A DNA stretch of 20,658 nucleotides from Epulopiscium sp. Nele67-Bin004 (GTDB lineage Bacteria; Bacillota_A; Clostridia; Lachnospirales; Cellulosilyticaceae). The position numbers and the translations under genes are program-made. Shown piece after piece: positions 1 to 7,152 of this stretch. The stretch lies in NCBI GenBank assembly GCA_002007315.1, contig LNZQ01000220.1, positions 1-20,658 of the forward strand, read 5' to 3'. The notes beneath the pieces were generated by a model. That model did no database searches. It worked only from the letters and a program-made list of their open reading frames with translations, and was not told the origin of the DNA. How positions within the stretch are numbered: the first letter of the stretch is position 1; the number at the start of each line of letters is the position of its first letter.

Positions 1-680
1 ATCATTCACTATCTTTCAAACTCAGAAGAATTCTTGTTTTTTACAGTTTAATAGTAAGTAAAGTATAATTATTGTATATTTTAAGGTTGTTATAGATATG
101 GTTATGTGTGAAGATAAGAAAGAATCACACAAAGGTGCAAAAATATAATTGTAGTTACACTAAATCCAACATTTCATGACATTTTTTACATTTTTTTTAT
201 CAACTTGAGTCCATGGCTGGTACCTTCGCAAGTCACCCTGAACTGACCTAGGAGACCTTTGTGGACCTCTCTTAAATTATCTGACATCTGAACCCAAAGG
301 AATATTTATACACAGCACTTATCCCTAAATATGACAATAAGAACACAGTTGTTCTCTGAGTAACTTTAAGCATATTTTCCCTGATCACAAGGTGAACCCC
401 AAGAGGGCATGAGATGATTGGAAGAACAGGAAAAAAACAAAATGTGTTTACTTTACAAATGTTTCTCAAATTTCAGCTTTTCTCTAATTTTCAGCTCTTT
501 TCTATTGAAATACTGTTTTGGTGTCACCTCTTCAGGCCTCTATGAAACAGTCTACAGAAAATCAACGCACAATAAACCTGCTCCAAAGTGGCAAACTCAA
601 GGACTGAAAAATAAAGTTGACAATTGCCAACTATGTAACACGCAATATTATGTTTATTTTGCTTACTTGTTTTGCTTATA
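1..680. other. Non-coding, CpG-depleted segment, possibly eukaryotic (host) DNA
   Basis: No bacterial gene is supported here: the two longest open frames (272-469 minus, 418-681 plus) lack ribosome binding sites and family features. Base composition is unlike the rest of the window. A hand count over 201-660 gives C 98, G 73 and only 3 CG dinucleotides, an observed/expected ratio near 0.19, and bases 1-226 contain no CG at all. By contrast 8821-9060, inside speE, has about 15 CG in 240 bases. The segment carries AATAAA-type motifs near 570 and 610 and pyrimidine tracts ending in CAG near 475-495, as vertebrate DNA often does. I infer host-derived or chimeric sequence, with a junction somewhere around 650-720. 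The left 200 bases are AT-rich and could belong to either side. Confidence 0.5.
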
Positions 681-919
681 AATATATTATATTGTATATT
701 TTTTATTAAGTCAAGCGTTTTTATTGATTTTTAATCATTTTAATATGCAAATTTTATTTTTTTTGTTATTTTTTTGATTTTATTGATTATCTGGATTTTT
801 TTTGATTGTAAAAATCATTTTCTTTATAATTTTATGCTAGTTATATTAGTAAATTTTATTTTTTTTAAGGATATTTTCACAATTAATTATAGTTATACAT
901 ATTTTCACTATATCATGTA
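681..919. other. AT-rich intergenic stretch upstream of the DeoR gene
   Basis: No gene is visible. The stretch is T-rich and contains a copy of the 10-mer ATTGTATATT (691-700) and one copy of ATTGATTAT (782-790). ATTGATTAT recurs twice more at the downstream promoter (919-927 and 947-955). These could be operator-like repeats or simply AT-rich coincidence. Confidence 0.3.
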
Positions 920-948
920 TTGATTATTTTGATTATTTCTGTTATTAT
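920..948 (+). promoter_or_regulatory. Putative sigma-A promoter of the DeoR-type gene
   Basis: TTGATT (920-925), a 17-base spacer and TATTAT (943-948) fit a sigma-A promoter, giving a leader of roughly 40 bases. The -35 lies inside a copy of ATTGATTAT, and a second copy (947-955) overlaps the -10, as expected if the product represses itself. The region is so AT-rich that the match could be fortuitous. Confidence 0.4.
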
Positions 949-997
949 TGATTATAGTTTACATCTAGGTTATACAGCTGTCAAGGAGGGATACATT

Positions 998-1741
998 ATG
1001 AAATCTATAAATATAAGACAACAAAAAATCCTATCTATATTAGAACATTATGATTCACTATCTGTTTCAGAAATAAGCCGATTAGCTGGAGCATCTGAAG
1101 CAACTATAAGACGTGATTTAATTATCTTATCAGAACAAAATTTACTACTTAAATTTCATGGCGGAGCAAAATCGTTAGCAAAAGAAATTGTACCTAATTC
1201 AGATGAACAGACTCAAAAGGCTCAATATGCAATATATGCCTGTTCACTCGTTGAAGATAGAGATGTTATTTTTATTAATACAAGTTCAACAGCTATTCTA
1301 ATGTTGAAATATTTAACAAATAAACAAGTAACAGTTATTACTAATAATACTAGGGCCGTAAACTACGAACTAGGTCGAAATATAGAACTTATTGTGTTAG
1401 GAGGTATGGTTTTACCTGAAAAAAAATCTATTGTTGGACATTTTGCAACAGATATGTTATCACATATCACCGCAAATAAATGTTTTTTAGGGGTGGGCGG
1501 CTTGAGTGCTCAAAATGGTCTTGGAACTACAATATTCCAAGAAGCACGGATAAATAAAATGTTTTTGGATAGATGTGGAGGTGAAAAAGTTGTTCTAACT
1601 GATAGTAGCAAATTCGGAAACGAATGTAACTTTATATCAGCCCCTGCTACTGACATAACTCATATTATTACCGACTCACTATGCCCTGTTAATGATGAAC
1701 AATCATTTATTAATCTTGGTGTTCAAGTAATTAAAATATAA
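998..1741 (+). CDS. DeoR-family transcriptional regulator
   Basis: This is a 247-residue DeoR/GlpR-type regulator, a cytoplasmic DNA-binding protein that usually represses sugar-uptake or catabolic genes until a sugar phosphate binds. Residues ~5-57 form the winged HTH (RQQKILSILE, then SVSEISRLAG and EATIRRDL, then FHGGA). Residues ~75-240 are the sugar-phosphate sensing domain, with the usual VLGG (133-136), VGGLS (166-170) and DSSKFG (202-207) signatures. The ATG at 998 is chosen over the longer in-frame opening at 920 because AAGGAGGG (983-990) sits 7 bases before it and homology begins there. It converges on a lone PTS EIIB gene. A role in controlling a PTS sugar is plausible, but no catabolic target is in view. 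Confidence 0.9.
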   Translation: MKSINIRQQKILSILEHYDSLSVSEISRLAGASEATIRRDLIILSEQNLLLKFHGGAKSLAKEIVPNSDEQTQKAQYAIYACSLVEDRDVIFINTSSTAILMLKYLTNKQVTVITNNTRAVNYELGRNIELIVLGGMVLPEKKSIVGHFATDMLSHITANKCFLGVGGLSAQNGLGTTIFQEARINKMFLDRCGGEKVVLTDSSKFGNECNFISAPATDITHIITDSLCPVNDEQSFINLGVQVIKI

Positions 1742-1745
1742 TTCT

Positions 1746-1783
1746 AAAAAAGGGACTATCGAAAAAAACGACAGTCCCTTTTT
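1746..1783. terminator. Bidirectional rho-independent terminator
   Basis: A 15-pair stem (AAAAAGGGACTATCG against CGACAGTCCCTTTTT, one A/C mismatch) closes an A-rich loop. It has a T run on one side and an A run on the other, so it can end both the DeoR gene and the convergent EIIB gene. Confidence 0.9.
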
Positions 1784-1784
1784 A

Positions 1785-2075
1785 TTATCTATTCACAATT
1801 TTTTCTTGTACTTTTGCTTCAATCTCTGCTTGTGATAATATGTTTTCAAGTCCGATTACTGTTTTACCCTGTTGTTCAATCTCAGTAAAATGCCCGCTTA
1901 AAGCCTCTTCACAAAAAATCACATCAATCTCATCAAGTTGCTCTCTCGCTTCTTCTACTGTGCAATGGTCAAGTTCTGCCTCAATACCTAAACTTTTGAA
2001 TACTTTATCAATTTTTAATTTGATAAGCACACTTGATGCCATTCCACTTCCACATACTGTTTTTACTTTTAGCAT
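1785..2075 (-). CDS. PTS EIIB component, ascorbate/galactitol-like type
   Basis: A 96-residue single-domain EIIB phosphocarrier. The N-terminal strand and phosphocysteine loop are visible as VKTVCGSGMASS, with Cys8 as the expected phosphorylation site that passes phosphate from EIIA to the sugar during transport. This loop is typical of the ascorbate/galactitol-type EIIB proteins. The rest is an alternating alpha/beta Rossmann-like fold (DVIFCEEAL, TVIGLENIL). The ATG at 2075 follows GGGAGGG at good spacing and a strong promoter of its own. No EIIA or EIIC is present in the window, so this is either an orphan carrier serving a permease elsewhere or a regulatory EIIB. Its sugar cannot be told. 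Confidence 0.85.
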   Translation of the reverse strand: MLKVKTVCGSGMASSVLIKLKIDKVFKSLGIEAELDHCTVEEAREQLDEIDVIFCEEALSGHFTEIEQQGKTVIGLENILSQAEIEAKVQEKIVNR

Positions 2076-2097
2076 ATTGTATCCCTCCCATTATTTG

Positions 2098-2126
2098 ATT
2101 ATATTGTATATTTACAACCAAGTCAA
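2098..2126 (-). promoter_or_regulatory. Strong sigma-A promoter of the EIIB gene
   Basis: On the minus strand TTGACT (2126-2121), exactly 17 bases and TATAAT (2103-2098) form a near-consensus promoter, about 23 bases before the start codon. The spacer holds a copy of the recurring 10-mer ATTGTATATT (2103-2112), which would suit a repressor site. Confidence 0.8.
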
Positions 2127-2140
2127 TAACTTTTGGACAA

Positions 2141-3901
2141 CTACTCAATTACTTCAATACCTATCATTTTCATCAGATATTTTGCATTAGTTTTTGTTGC
2201 AACTCCATCTTTTATTTTGTAATCAAAATACATTTGCTTGTTATCAAAAAAGTCTGTAAAATGATAATTTACAATACCATCTTGTTCACCCAAAACACAC
2301 ATTTCTAGGTCATGAGTTGTTATAGCACCAATTGCCCCACCTTGCTTTAGTGCTGTAATTATTCCTTTTGCACCACTAATTCTATCACGAGAATTTGTAC
2401 CTCTAAAAATTTCATCTATTAAAAATAAAATTGTTGCTCCAGATTTGGTTGCATCAAGCAATAGTTTTATACGATTAATTTCTGCATGAAATGTTGACGT
2501 GTGTTGACCCAAGCTATCACTTGTACGCATAGAAGTATGAACATCAACAATGCATCCTTTAAATGACTTTCCGCATATAGGAGCTCCTGCATACATCATG
2601 ACCAAGTTTATACCTATTGTTCTCAAAAATGTTGTCTTACCAGACATATTTGAGCCTGTTATAATAAAAATTTCGTCATCCATTTTAAATGTATTAGCAA
2701 TTCGCTTTTCTTTCATTATTAAGGGGTGTGCAAGTTCGCTTCCTTGTATCACCTTCTGAGGATTTACCTCTCCAAATATACGTGCATCTTCTACAAAACT
2801 AAGTGTAGCCAAGCTTCCTAATGCCTCAAATTCTGCAACAAGCTCCAATGCTTTTTCAACAGACGTTCCATGTTCACTTCGCCAATCTATACAAAATTTC
2901 ATAACCCAAAAATCCCATATCAATAGACCATTTAAAGGTAATGCAAGCATAGGTTGTTGACTTATAGTTGCAAAAGATGCTATTTTTTCCAGTCTTTGTA
3001 GCGACAACAAAATACCATCATCGCCCCCTATAATACTCTTACACTTATTAGCCAAATATTCTGACCCAAATTGTTCATCTTCTATAAGCTTAAATGCTTT
3101 TATATACGGCTCAATTTGATATGAAATAGTACGCAATACTTCAAGTTGGTGCGATATATGTGCAAGTAGCAACATTCTAGCTGACAAACATACACCAACA
3201 CATATAAGCCCTATCAACATAAGTGTTGGATTTGATGTTATATAACCTCCAACTATCGTTGTTATATTTATTATAGGCATAATTGTTGCAACTATATTTA
3301 AATAGTTTGGCATCTCCACTTTTTCGGGTGATGCCCACTTTGATGTGTCATCTGCCACACCTTTATTATCCCTAAAAATAACTTGCAACTTTTGCACAAA
3401 GTCAATTTTACCCGACAAATCCTCAACCGCTTGTTTCCTTTGATTTATAGTTGACTTATCTGGTTGTAACAAAAAATCACCTAACTTTTTTCGTCCTAAG
3501 TAGGTGTGTGCAACGTTTATCTTTTTGAACAACGAAAATTCACCCACGATGTCAAGGTCATAGGCGTACGGGTGCAAACTGTCTGCAAGGTCAGTTCCGC
3601 TATCTTCAAACACATGCCATTCGTCGGTTTGTCGTCTTATATAATCTTTGTTTACTTCTTGATACAATCTAAGTAAACCTATATCTTTTCTTAGTTTTGA
3701 ATGAATTACTACAATACCAATAAATACTGCCACTGCTCCACCTGTAAGCCATGCATAAAGCCCTAGTTCCTCTGTGATCCCTCTATATATCAAAAATGCA
3801 ATTGCCACCGCCACAAATAACCTTATAGCAACAATGATTCTATCTTTCCCCTGCAACTCACGCTCTTCTTGCTGTGCTTTTTCTATTCTTTGAGCAAACA
3901 T
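2141..3901 (-). CDS. Membrane-anchored MutS-like ATPase
   Basis: A 586-residue protein with a MutS-type ABC ATPase domain at its C-terminus: Walker A GSNMSGKT (416-423), the SDSLGQHTSTFHAE segment (461-474), Walker B ILFLIDE (491-497) followed by GTNSRDR, and the switch histidine in ITTHD. It lacks the mismatch-recognition domain of MutS. Hydrophobic segments at ~21-38 and ~46-66, and a longer pair near 202-240, predict membrane insertion, unlike repair MutS. The family is known in Firmicutes and Bacteroidetes, but its role is not settled. The ATG at 3901 is chosen because GGAGG (3914-3910) lies 8 bases before it; a TTG at 3916 in frame is rejected. It is the last gene of the operon, 15 bases after the VanW gene. 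Confidence 0.85.
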   Translation of the reverse strand: MFAQRIEKAQQEERELQGKDRIIVAIRLFVAVAIAFLIYRGITEELGLYAWLTGGAVAVFIGIVVIHSKLRKDIGLLRLYQEVNKDYIRRQTDEWHVFEDSGTDLADSLHPYAYDLDIVGEFSLFKKINVAHTYLGRKKLGDFLLQPDKSTINQRKQAVEDLSGKIDFVQKLQVIFRDNKGVADDTSKWASPEKVEMPNYLNIVATIMPIINITTIVGGYITSNPTLMLIGLICVGVCLSARMLLLAHISHQLEVLRTISYQIEPYIKAFKLIEDEQFGSEYLANKCKSIIGGDDGILLSLQRLEKIASFATISQQPMLALPLNGLLIWDFWVMKFCIDWRSEHGTSVEKALELVAEFEALGSLATLSFVEDARIFGEVNPQKVIQGSELAHPLIMKEKRIANTFKMDDEIFIITGSNMSGKTTFLRTIGINLVMMYAGAPICGKSFKGCIVDVHTSMRTSDSLGQHTSTFHAEINRIKLLLDATKSGATILFLIDEIFRGTNSRDRISGAKGIITALKQGGAIGAITTHDLEMCVLGEQDGIVNYHFTDFFDNKQMYFDYKIKDGVATKTNAKYLMKMIGIEVIE

Positions 3902-3916
3902 TGCAAATACCTCCAA

Positions 3917-5239
3917 TTATGATATATTGTATATTCTCGGTTGTGGTGAATACGTTGTGGTTGATATAACTTCTTCTGACTCAAGTTCGCCATCTACATA
4001 TTTTTTCCTAATAACTTGAACTCTATACCCTTCTTTGCCCTCATCTATCAATTCACCTGATGCTGCTTGCACAAAAGATGACGTATACTGCGTTGGTATT
4101 GGATACACCTCAAGAATTTCACTTTCAAGCACATACTTAACATTATCAAGAGAATTATTTGAGTATATGTCAACCACAAGTTGATCGTCTTGAGTATATG
4201 CGTCAATTACTATTGGATATGGCAACGTGTTAATAAACCTAAAATCAAGCAAATTGCTACTAAACGAGGCATCAAGCCCCAGCGGCACATACGTTACTGG
4301 GGTTGAGTTTGAATATCGCTCAGTTGCATATAAACCAAGTTCCAATATCGCAATATATAACGTTGATGAAAGTTGCCCTATACCGCCACCTCGCATAAGG
4401 GTTGTTTTACCGCCAATTATACCTCCACCAATCAAATATTCATCGCCAATTTCTCCAAGAACATCTTGATAACTAAACTGTTCATCTGGCATAACCAACA
4501 AACTATTTATATTTGAAGATGCAATTTCAAGATTTATAGCCTCATCACTATCTGGTACGATAGCAGTTCTAATCGAAACTAACAACGTATCAACGTCTTG
4601 TAACGCCGTATCTGTTACCGCAGGCTCTGTTTCTTGCACAAACGGGGTTATATCAATAGTGGCAAAGTTGTATACAGCCATATTTTTAATAATTGTATCA
4701 ACTAACGATTGTGTATCTAGTGTGAGGTTGTTTTGGTGGGACGTTATAACTATATTTTCATCTGTAATTTGTATTGTCGCATCCACCATATCTTGATATA
4801 CTATACTTTCCATTTTTGTTATGTACTCATATATTAGTTGCTCGTTCCCCATAATTGGCAGTTGGTATTTATCTTCTACACCAAGCAAATATTTTGTCAC
4901 TTTGGTTAGTGTTGAATATTGCTGTTGCATTTCATAAATCTGCTCCAAATAAACACTTTCATCGTATGCCAGCAATATATCTTGCACATTGAGTTCCAAT
5001 ATACTATCTTGATACCTGACAGATAATGTATTGTTAGCAAATGTGTCTATTATATTAAGACTTGTATCATAACGCCATCCCTCCACGTTTATTCCGTTGA
5101 TATACGTGTTGCTTAGATAAGCCCCGTTATCATCTGGGTTGGCGAATATAATACCTATATAAGTTCCAAATATGCATATTACCGCCTGCCCTGCAAGTCT
5201 TTTCCACGGTATAGTTCCCACTGTTTTTTTGTCCATCAT
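3917..5239 (-). CDS. VanW-family envelope protein with C-terminal G5-like domain
   Basis: A 440-residue protein with an N-terminal membrane anchor (~14-33), then a long extracytoplasmic region resembling the putative peptidoglycan-binding domain found in YoaR-like proteins (~45-200). The VanW domain follows (~225-360: FSYQDVLGEI, GGGIIGG, GGGIGQLSSTLY at 284-295, PVTYVPLG), then a G5-like strand-rich tail (~365-435). VanW proteins occur in vancomycin-resistance clusters and widely in Clostridia; their biochemical role is uncertain. The motif I recall as GGGVCQ reads GGGIGQ here, so the usual cysteine is glycine 288. AAGGA lies just before the ATG pair at 5239. It follows the coiled-coil gene by 9 bases, so the two are probably cotranscribed. 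Confidence 0.85.
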   Translation of the reverse strand: MMDKKTVGTIPWKRLAGQAVICIFGTYIGIIFANPDDNGAYLSNTYINGINVEGWRYDTSLNIIDTFANNTLSVRYQDSILELNVQDILLAYDESVYLEQIYEMQQQYSTLTKVTKYLLGVEDKYQLPIMGNEQLIYEYITKMESIVYQDMVDATIQITDENIVITSHQNNLTLDTQSLVDTIIKNMAVYNFATIDITPFVQETEPAVTDTALQDVDTLLVSIRTAIVPDSDEAINLEIASSNINSLLVMPDEQFSYQDVLGEIGDEYLIGGGIIGGKTTLMRGGGIGQLSSTLYIAILELGLYATERYSNSTPVTYVPLGLDASFSSNLLDFRFINTLPYPIVIDAYTQDDQLVVDIYSNNSLDNVKYVLESEILEVYPIPTQYTSSFVQAASGELIDEGKEGYRVQVIRKKYVDGELESEEVISTTTYSPQPRIYNIS

Positions 5240-5248
5240 ATTTAATCC

Positions 5249-5872
5249 TTATTGTTTACAGAATTCTATTATATTGCTAATTCGTTGTGTTTCGGTATCA
5301 ATAGTTTTGCTTTGTTCTTTTAGAACTTCTTGTTTTGACTTGATTGCATTTTGGCATTGTGCAATCATTTCATTGTATTTAGAAATTTGATTATATAAAT
5401 CGTCAATTTCTGCCCCCAGAGTATTTTCGTAGCCTTCAATATATTGTTGCAAAACTTGCTGTCGTTGTTCCCCATCATTTACCAAACTATCTAAATCAAC
5501 TGCTGAGGCAAGCAAAATATTGCTTAATGTTGATTTTTTGACAAATTCAGGCAATTCATTTGGCAAAGCTTGCATCAAATTTTCAAGGAAAAATACTGTT
5601 TGTTGTACTGGTTCTTGCATCAAATTATATTGTGTATATAATTCATCTATTGTTAGTGCCACAAGGTCGGTATTGAGTGAGTTGTTGTTCATAGAATCTC
5701 CTATTGTTTTATTTGCAAATTCGTTTGCAGAGTGCTCCACATTAGGCGTAGGTTGTTTGTCCACTACAATAACCTCTATTTGGTCTGGTTTTTCAGGCTT
5801 TGCAGATTTTTCAGTTGTAGGGCTTTTTTCAATTATGCTATATTTTTCTAAAACAGACATTAATTTGGGCAT
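5249..5872 (-). CDS. Hypothetical coiled-coil protein
   Basis: A 207-residue protein of unknown family with no signal peptide or membrane segment. Residues ~15-65 are a polar, charged, probably disordered linker rich in Lys, Glu, Pro and Asn. Residues ~75-135 look helical, and ~136-207 form a heptad-like coiled coil (EIDDLYNQISKYNEMIAQ and onward). The ATG at 5872 follows AAAGGGG with 7 bases between. It sits in the middle of the minus-strand operon, 30 bases after the small membrane protein and 9 before the VanW gene, so it may link the cytoplasmic and envelope proteins of that set. That is inference only. Confidence 0.7.
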   Translation of the reverse strand: MPKLMSVLEKYSIIEKSPTTEKSAKPEKPDQIEVIVVDKQPTPNVEHSANEFANKTIGDSMNNNSLNTDLVALTIDELYTQYNLMQEPVQQTVFFLENLMQALPNELPEFVKKSTLSNILLASAVDLDSLVNDGEQRQQVLQQYIEGYENTLGAEIDDLYNQISKYNEMIAQCQNAIKSKQEVLKEQSKTIDTETQRISNIIEFCKQ

Positions 5873-5902
5873 CTCAAGTCCCCTTTCCTCTAACGCAAAT
5901 AT

Positions 5903-6091
5903 TTAAACGGCTATATGTGATATATATACCCCCAAACCAACGCTAAAAAGTAGCGTCAGTCCATTTATAATGACTAGATAAAATTTATCATTTAGTTTAT
6001 AGCCACGCTTCTTTAATAATATGGATATGTACCATACAAAAATATTGGATAAAATTAAAACCATTGTAATGCCAAATATTAATAAACTCAT
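5903..6091 (-). CDS. Small two-helix membrane protein
   Basis: A 62-residue protein beginning MSLLIFGITM, with hydrophobic helices at ~2-24 and ~38-60 separated by a basic loop (KKRGYKLNDK), which suggests a hairpin in the membrane with the loop on the cytoplasmic side. The frame is open further upstream to 6166, but that part overlaps the promoter. AAAGGAG (6109-6103) lies 11 bases before the ATG at 6091, slightly long but the best site. No family is recognised. It is the first gene of the operon leading to the VanW and MutS-like genes. Confidence 0.65.
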   Translation of the reverse strand: MSLLIFGITMVLILSNIFVWYISILLKKRGYKLNDKFYLVIINGLTLLFSVGLGVYISHIAV

Positions 6092-6123
6092 GTTGACGCT
6101 CACTCCTTTATCCTTTATCCTAT

Positions 6124-6152
6124 AGTATACAAAATGTGAGTAAAAATGGCAA
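6124..6152 (-). promoter_or_regulatory. Sigma-A promoter of the minus-strand operon
   Basis: TTGCCA (6152-6147), 17 bases and TATACT (6129-6124) on the minus strand, about 33 bases ahead of the small membrane protein gene. Spacing and hexamers are close to consensus. It is divergent from the spermidine operon promoter. Confidence 0.75.
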
Positions 6153-6173
6153 GAGTAAATAAACAAAATATTT

Positions 6174-6216
6174 TAGTTTAGACAGCTCATAAAGTGGGTA
6201 AACTATGAATAAACTA
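6174..6216. repeat. Three TAAACTA boxes in the divergent promoter region
   Basis: TAAACTA occurs at 6199-6205 and 6210-6216 as direct repeats with an 11-base period, and inverted (TAGTTTA) at 6174-6180. They lie between the two divergent promoters, upstream of both -35 boxes, as expected for a shared regulator site. No regulator can be assigned. Confidence 0.4.
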
Positions 6217-6236
6217 CTTTAATTATGCACTAAGCG

Positions 6237-6265
6237 TTGCAAATGCAAATATTATTGTTTATAAT
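6237..6265 (+). promoter_or_regulatory. Sigma-A promoter of the spermidine operon
   Basis: TTGCAA (6237-6242), 17 bases and TATAAT (6260-6265), giving a leader of about 45 bases before the GTG start of speD. No terminator or riboswitch-like fold was noticed in that leader. Confidence 0.75.
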
Positions 6266-6315
6266 CGTTTTGTATACTTATCAAATTTTGTATAAACGAA
6301 GGGAGAAAAAAGACA

Positions 6316-7152
6316 GTGGATAGTTCAAAACTAAAACTACATGGCTTTAACAATTTAACAAAAACACTAAGTTTCAATATGTATGACATTTGTTATACAA
6401 AAACCGAGGCGGACAGAACGGCGTACATCGAATATATCGATGAGCAATATAACGCTGATAGACTTACGCATATACTTACAACCGTTACACAAATTATTGG
6501 TGCAAACGTATTAAACATCGCAAAACAAGATTATGACCCACAAGGTGCAAGCGTTACAATACTTGTTTCAGAAGGTCCAGTTAATGAACAAAAACAAAGT
6601 CTTGAGGTTCACTCTGCATCACCAGGACCACTGCCAGACACAGTTGTTGCTCACCTTGACAAAAGCCACATCACTGTACACACATACCCAGAGTATCACC
6701 CATACGAAGGTATAAGCACATTTAGAGCTGACATTGATGTTTCAACTTGTGGAGAAATTTCACCACTGAAAGCTCTAAACTACTTAATACACTGTTTTGA
6801 CGCAGACATCATGACTCTTGATTACAGAGTTCGTGGATTTACTCGTGACATTACAGGACGCAAAATTTTTATGGATCATGAAGTAAATTCAATCCAAAAT
6901 TATATTCCAGATTCTGTTAGAAATCTATACAACATGATAGATGTAAACGTATATCAAGAAAATATTTTCCACACAAAATGTAAGCTTAAAGCATTTGACT
7001 TAGACAACTATTTGTTTGGATACACAAAAGATATGCTTCACCCTGGAACACGCAACGAAATAGCAAAAAAAGTTAAAAAAGAAATGGACGAAATCTTCTA
7101 CGGCACAAATGTTGCTAGTGCTATGTTTTCGATAGATAATGAAACATTCTAA
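6316..7152 (+). CDS. speD: S-adenosylmethionine decarboxylase proenzyme
   Basis: Makes decarboxylated S-adenosylmethionine, the aminopropyl donor for spermidine synthesis. The 278-residue protein matches the Escherichia coli-type (long) SpeD across its length: [12 protein letters not shown] at the start, [13 protein letters not shown], then [25 protein letters not shown] and [13 protein letters not shown]. The proenzyme should cut itself between Lys116 and Ser117, with Ser117 becoming the pyruvoyl cofactor. Finding the long class in a Gram-positive-like genome is worth noting, since Bacillus uses a shorter class. Translation starts at GTG 6316 behind GGGAG (6301-6305), 10 bases away. Its last 14 bases overlap the next gene, implying translational coupling. 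Confidence 0.95.
   Translation: MDSSKLKLHGFNNLTKTLSFNMYDICYTKTEADRTAYIEYIDEQYNADRLTHILTTVTQIIGANVLNIAKQDYDPQGASVTILVSEGPVNEQKQSLEVHSASPGPLPDTVVAHLDKSHITVHTYPEYHPYEGISTFRADIDVSTCGEISPLKALNYLIHCFDADIMTLDYRVRGFTRDITGRKIFMDHEVNSIQNYIPDSVRNLYNMIDVNVYQENIFHTKCKLKAFDLDNYLFGYTKDMLHPGTRNEIAKKVKKEMDEIFYGTNVASAMFSIDNETF

Noticed and set aside
272..681. Open frames 272-469 (minus) and 418-681 (plus) as small genes
   Set aside because: No ribosome binding site, no recognisable protein features, and they lie in a CpG-depleted segment with non-bacterial character.
1840..2190. Plus-strand frame over the EIIB gene
   Set aside because: Antisense shadow; the minus-strand EIIB has a clear family motif, a ribosome binding site and a promoter.
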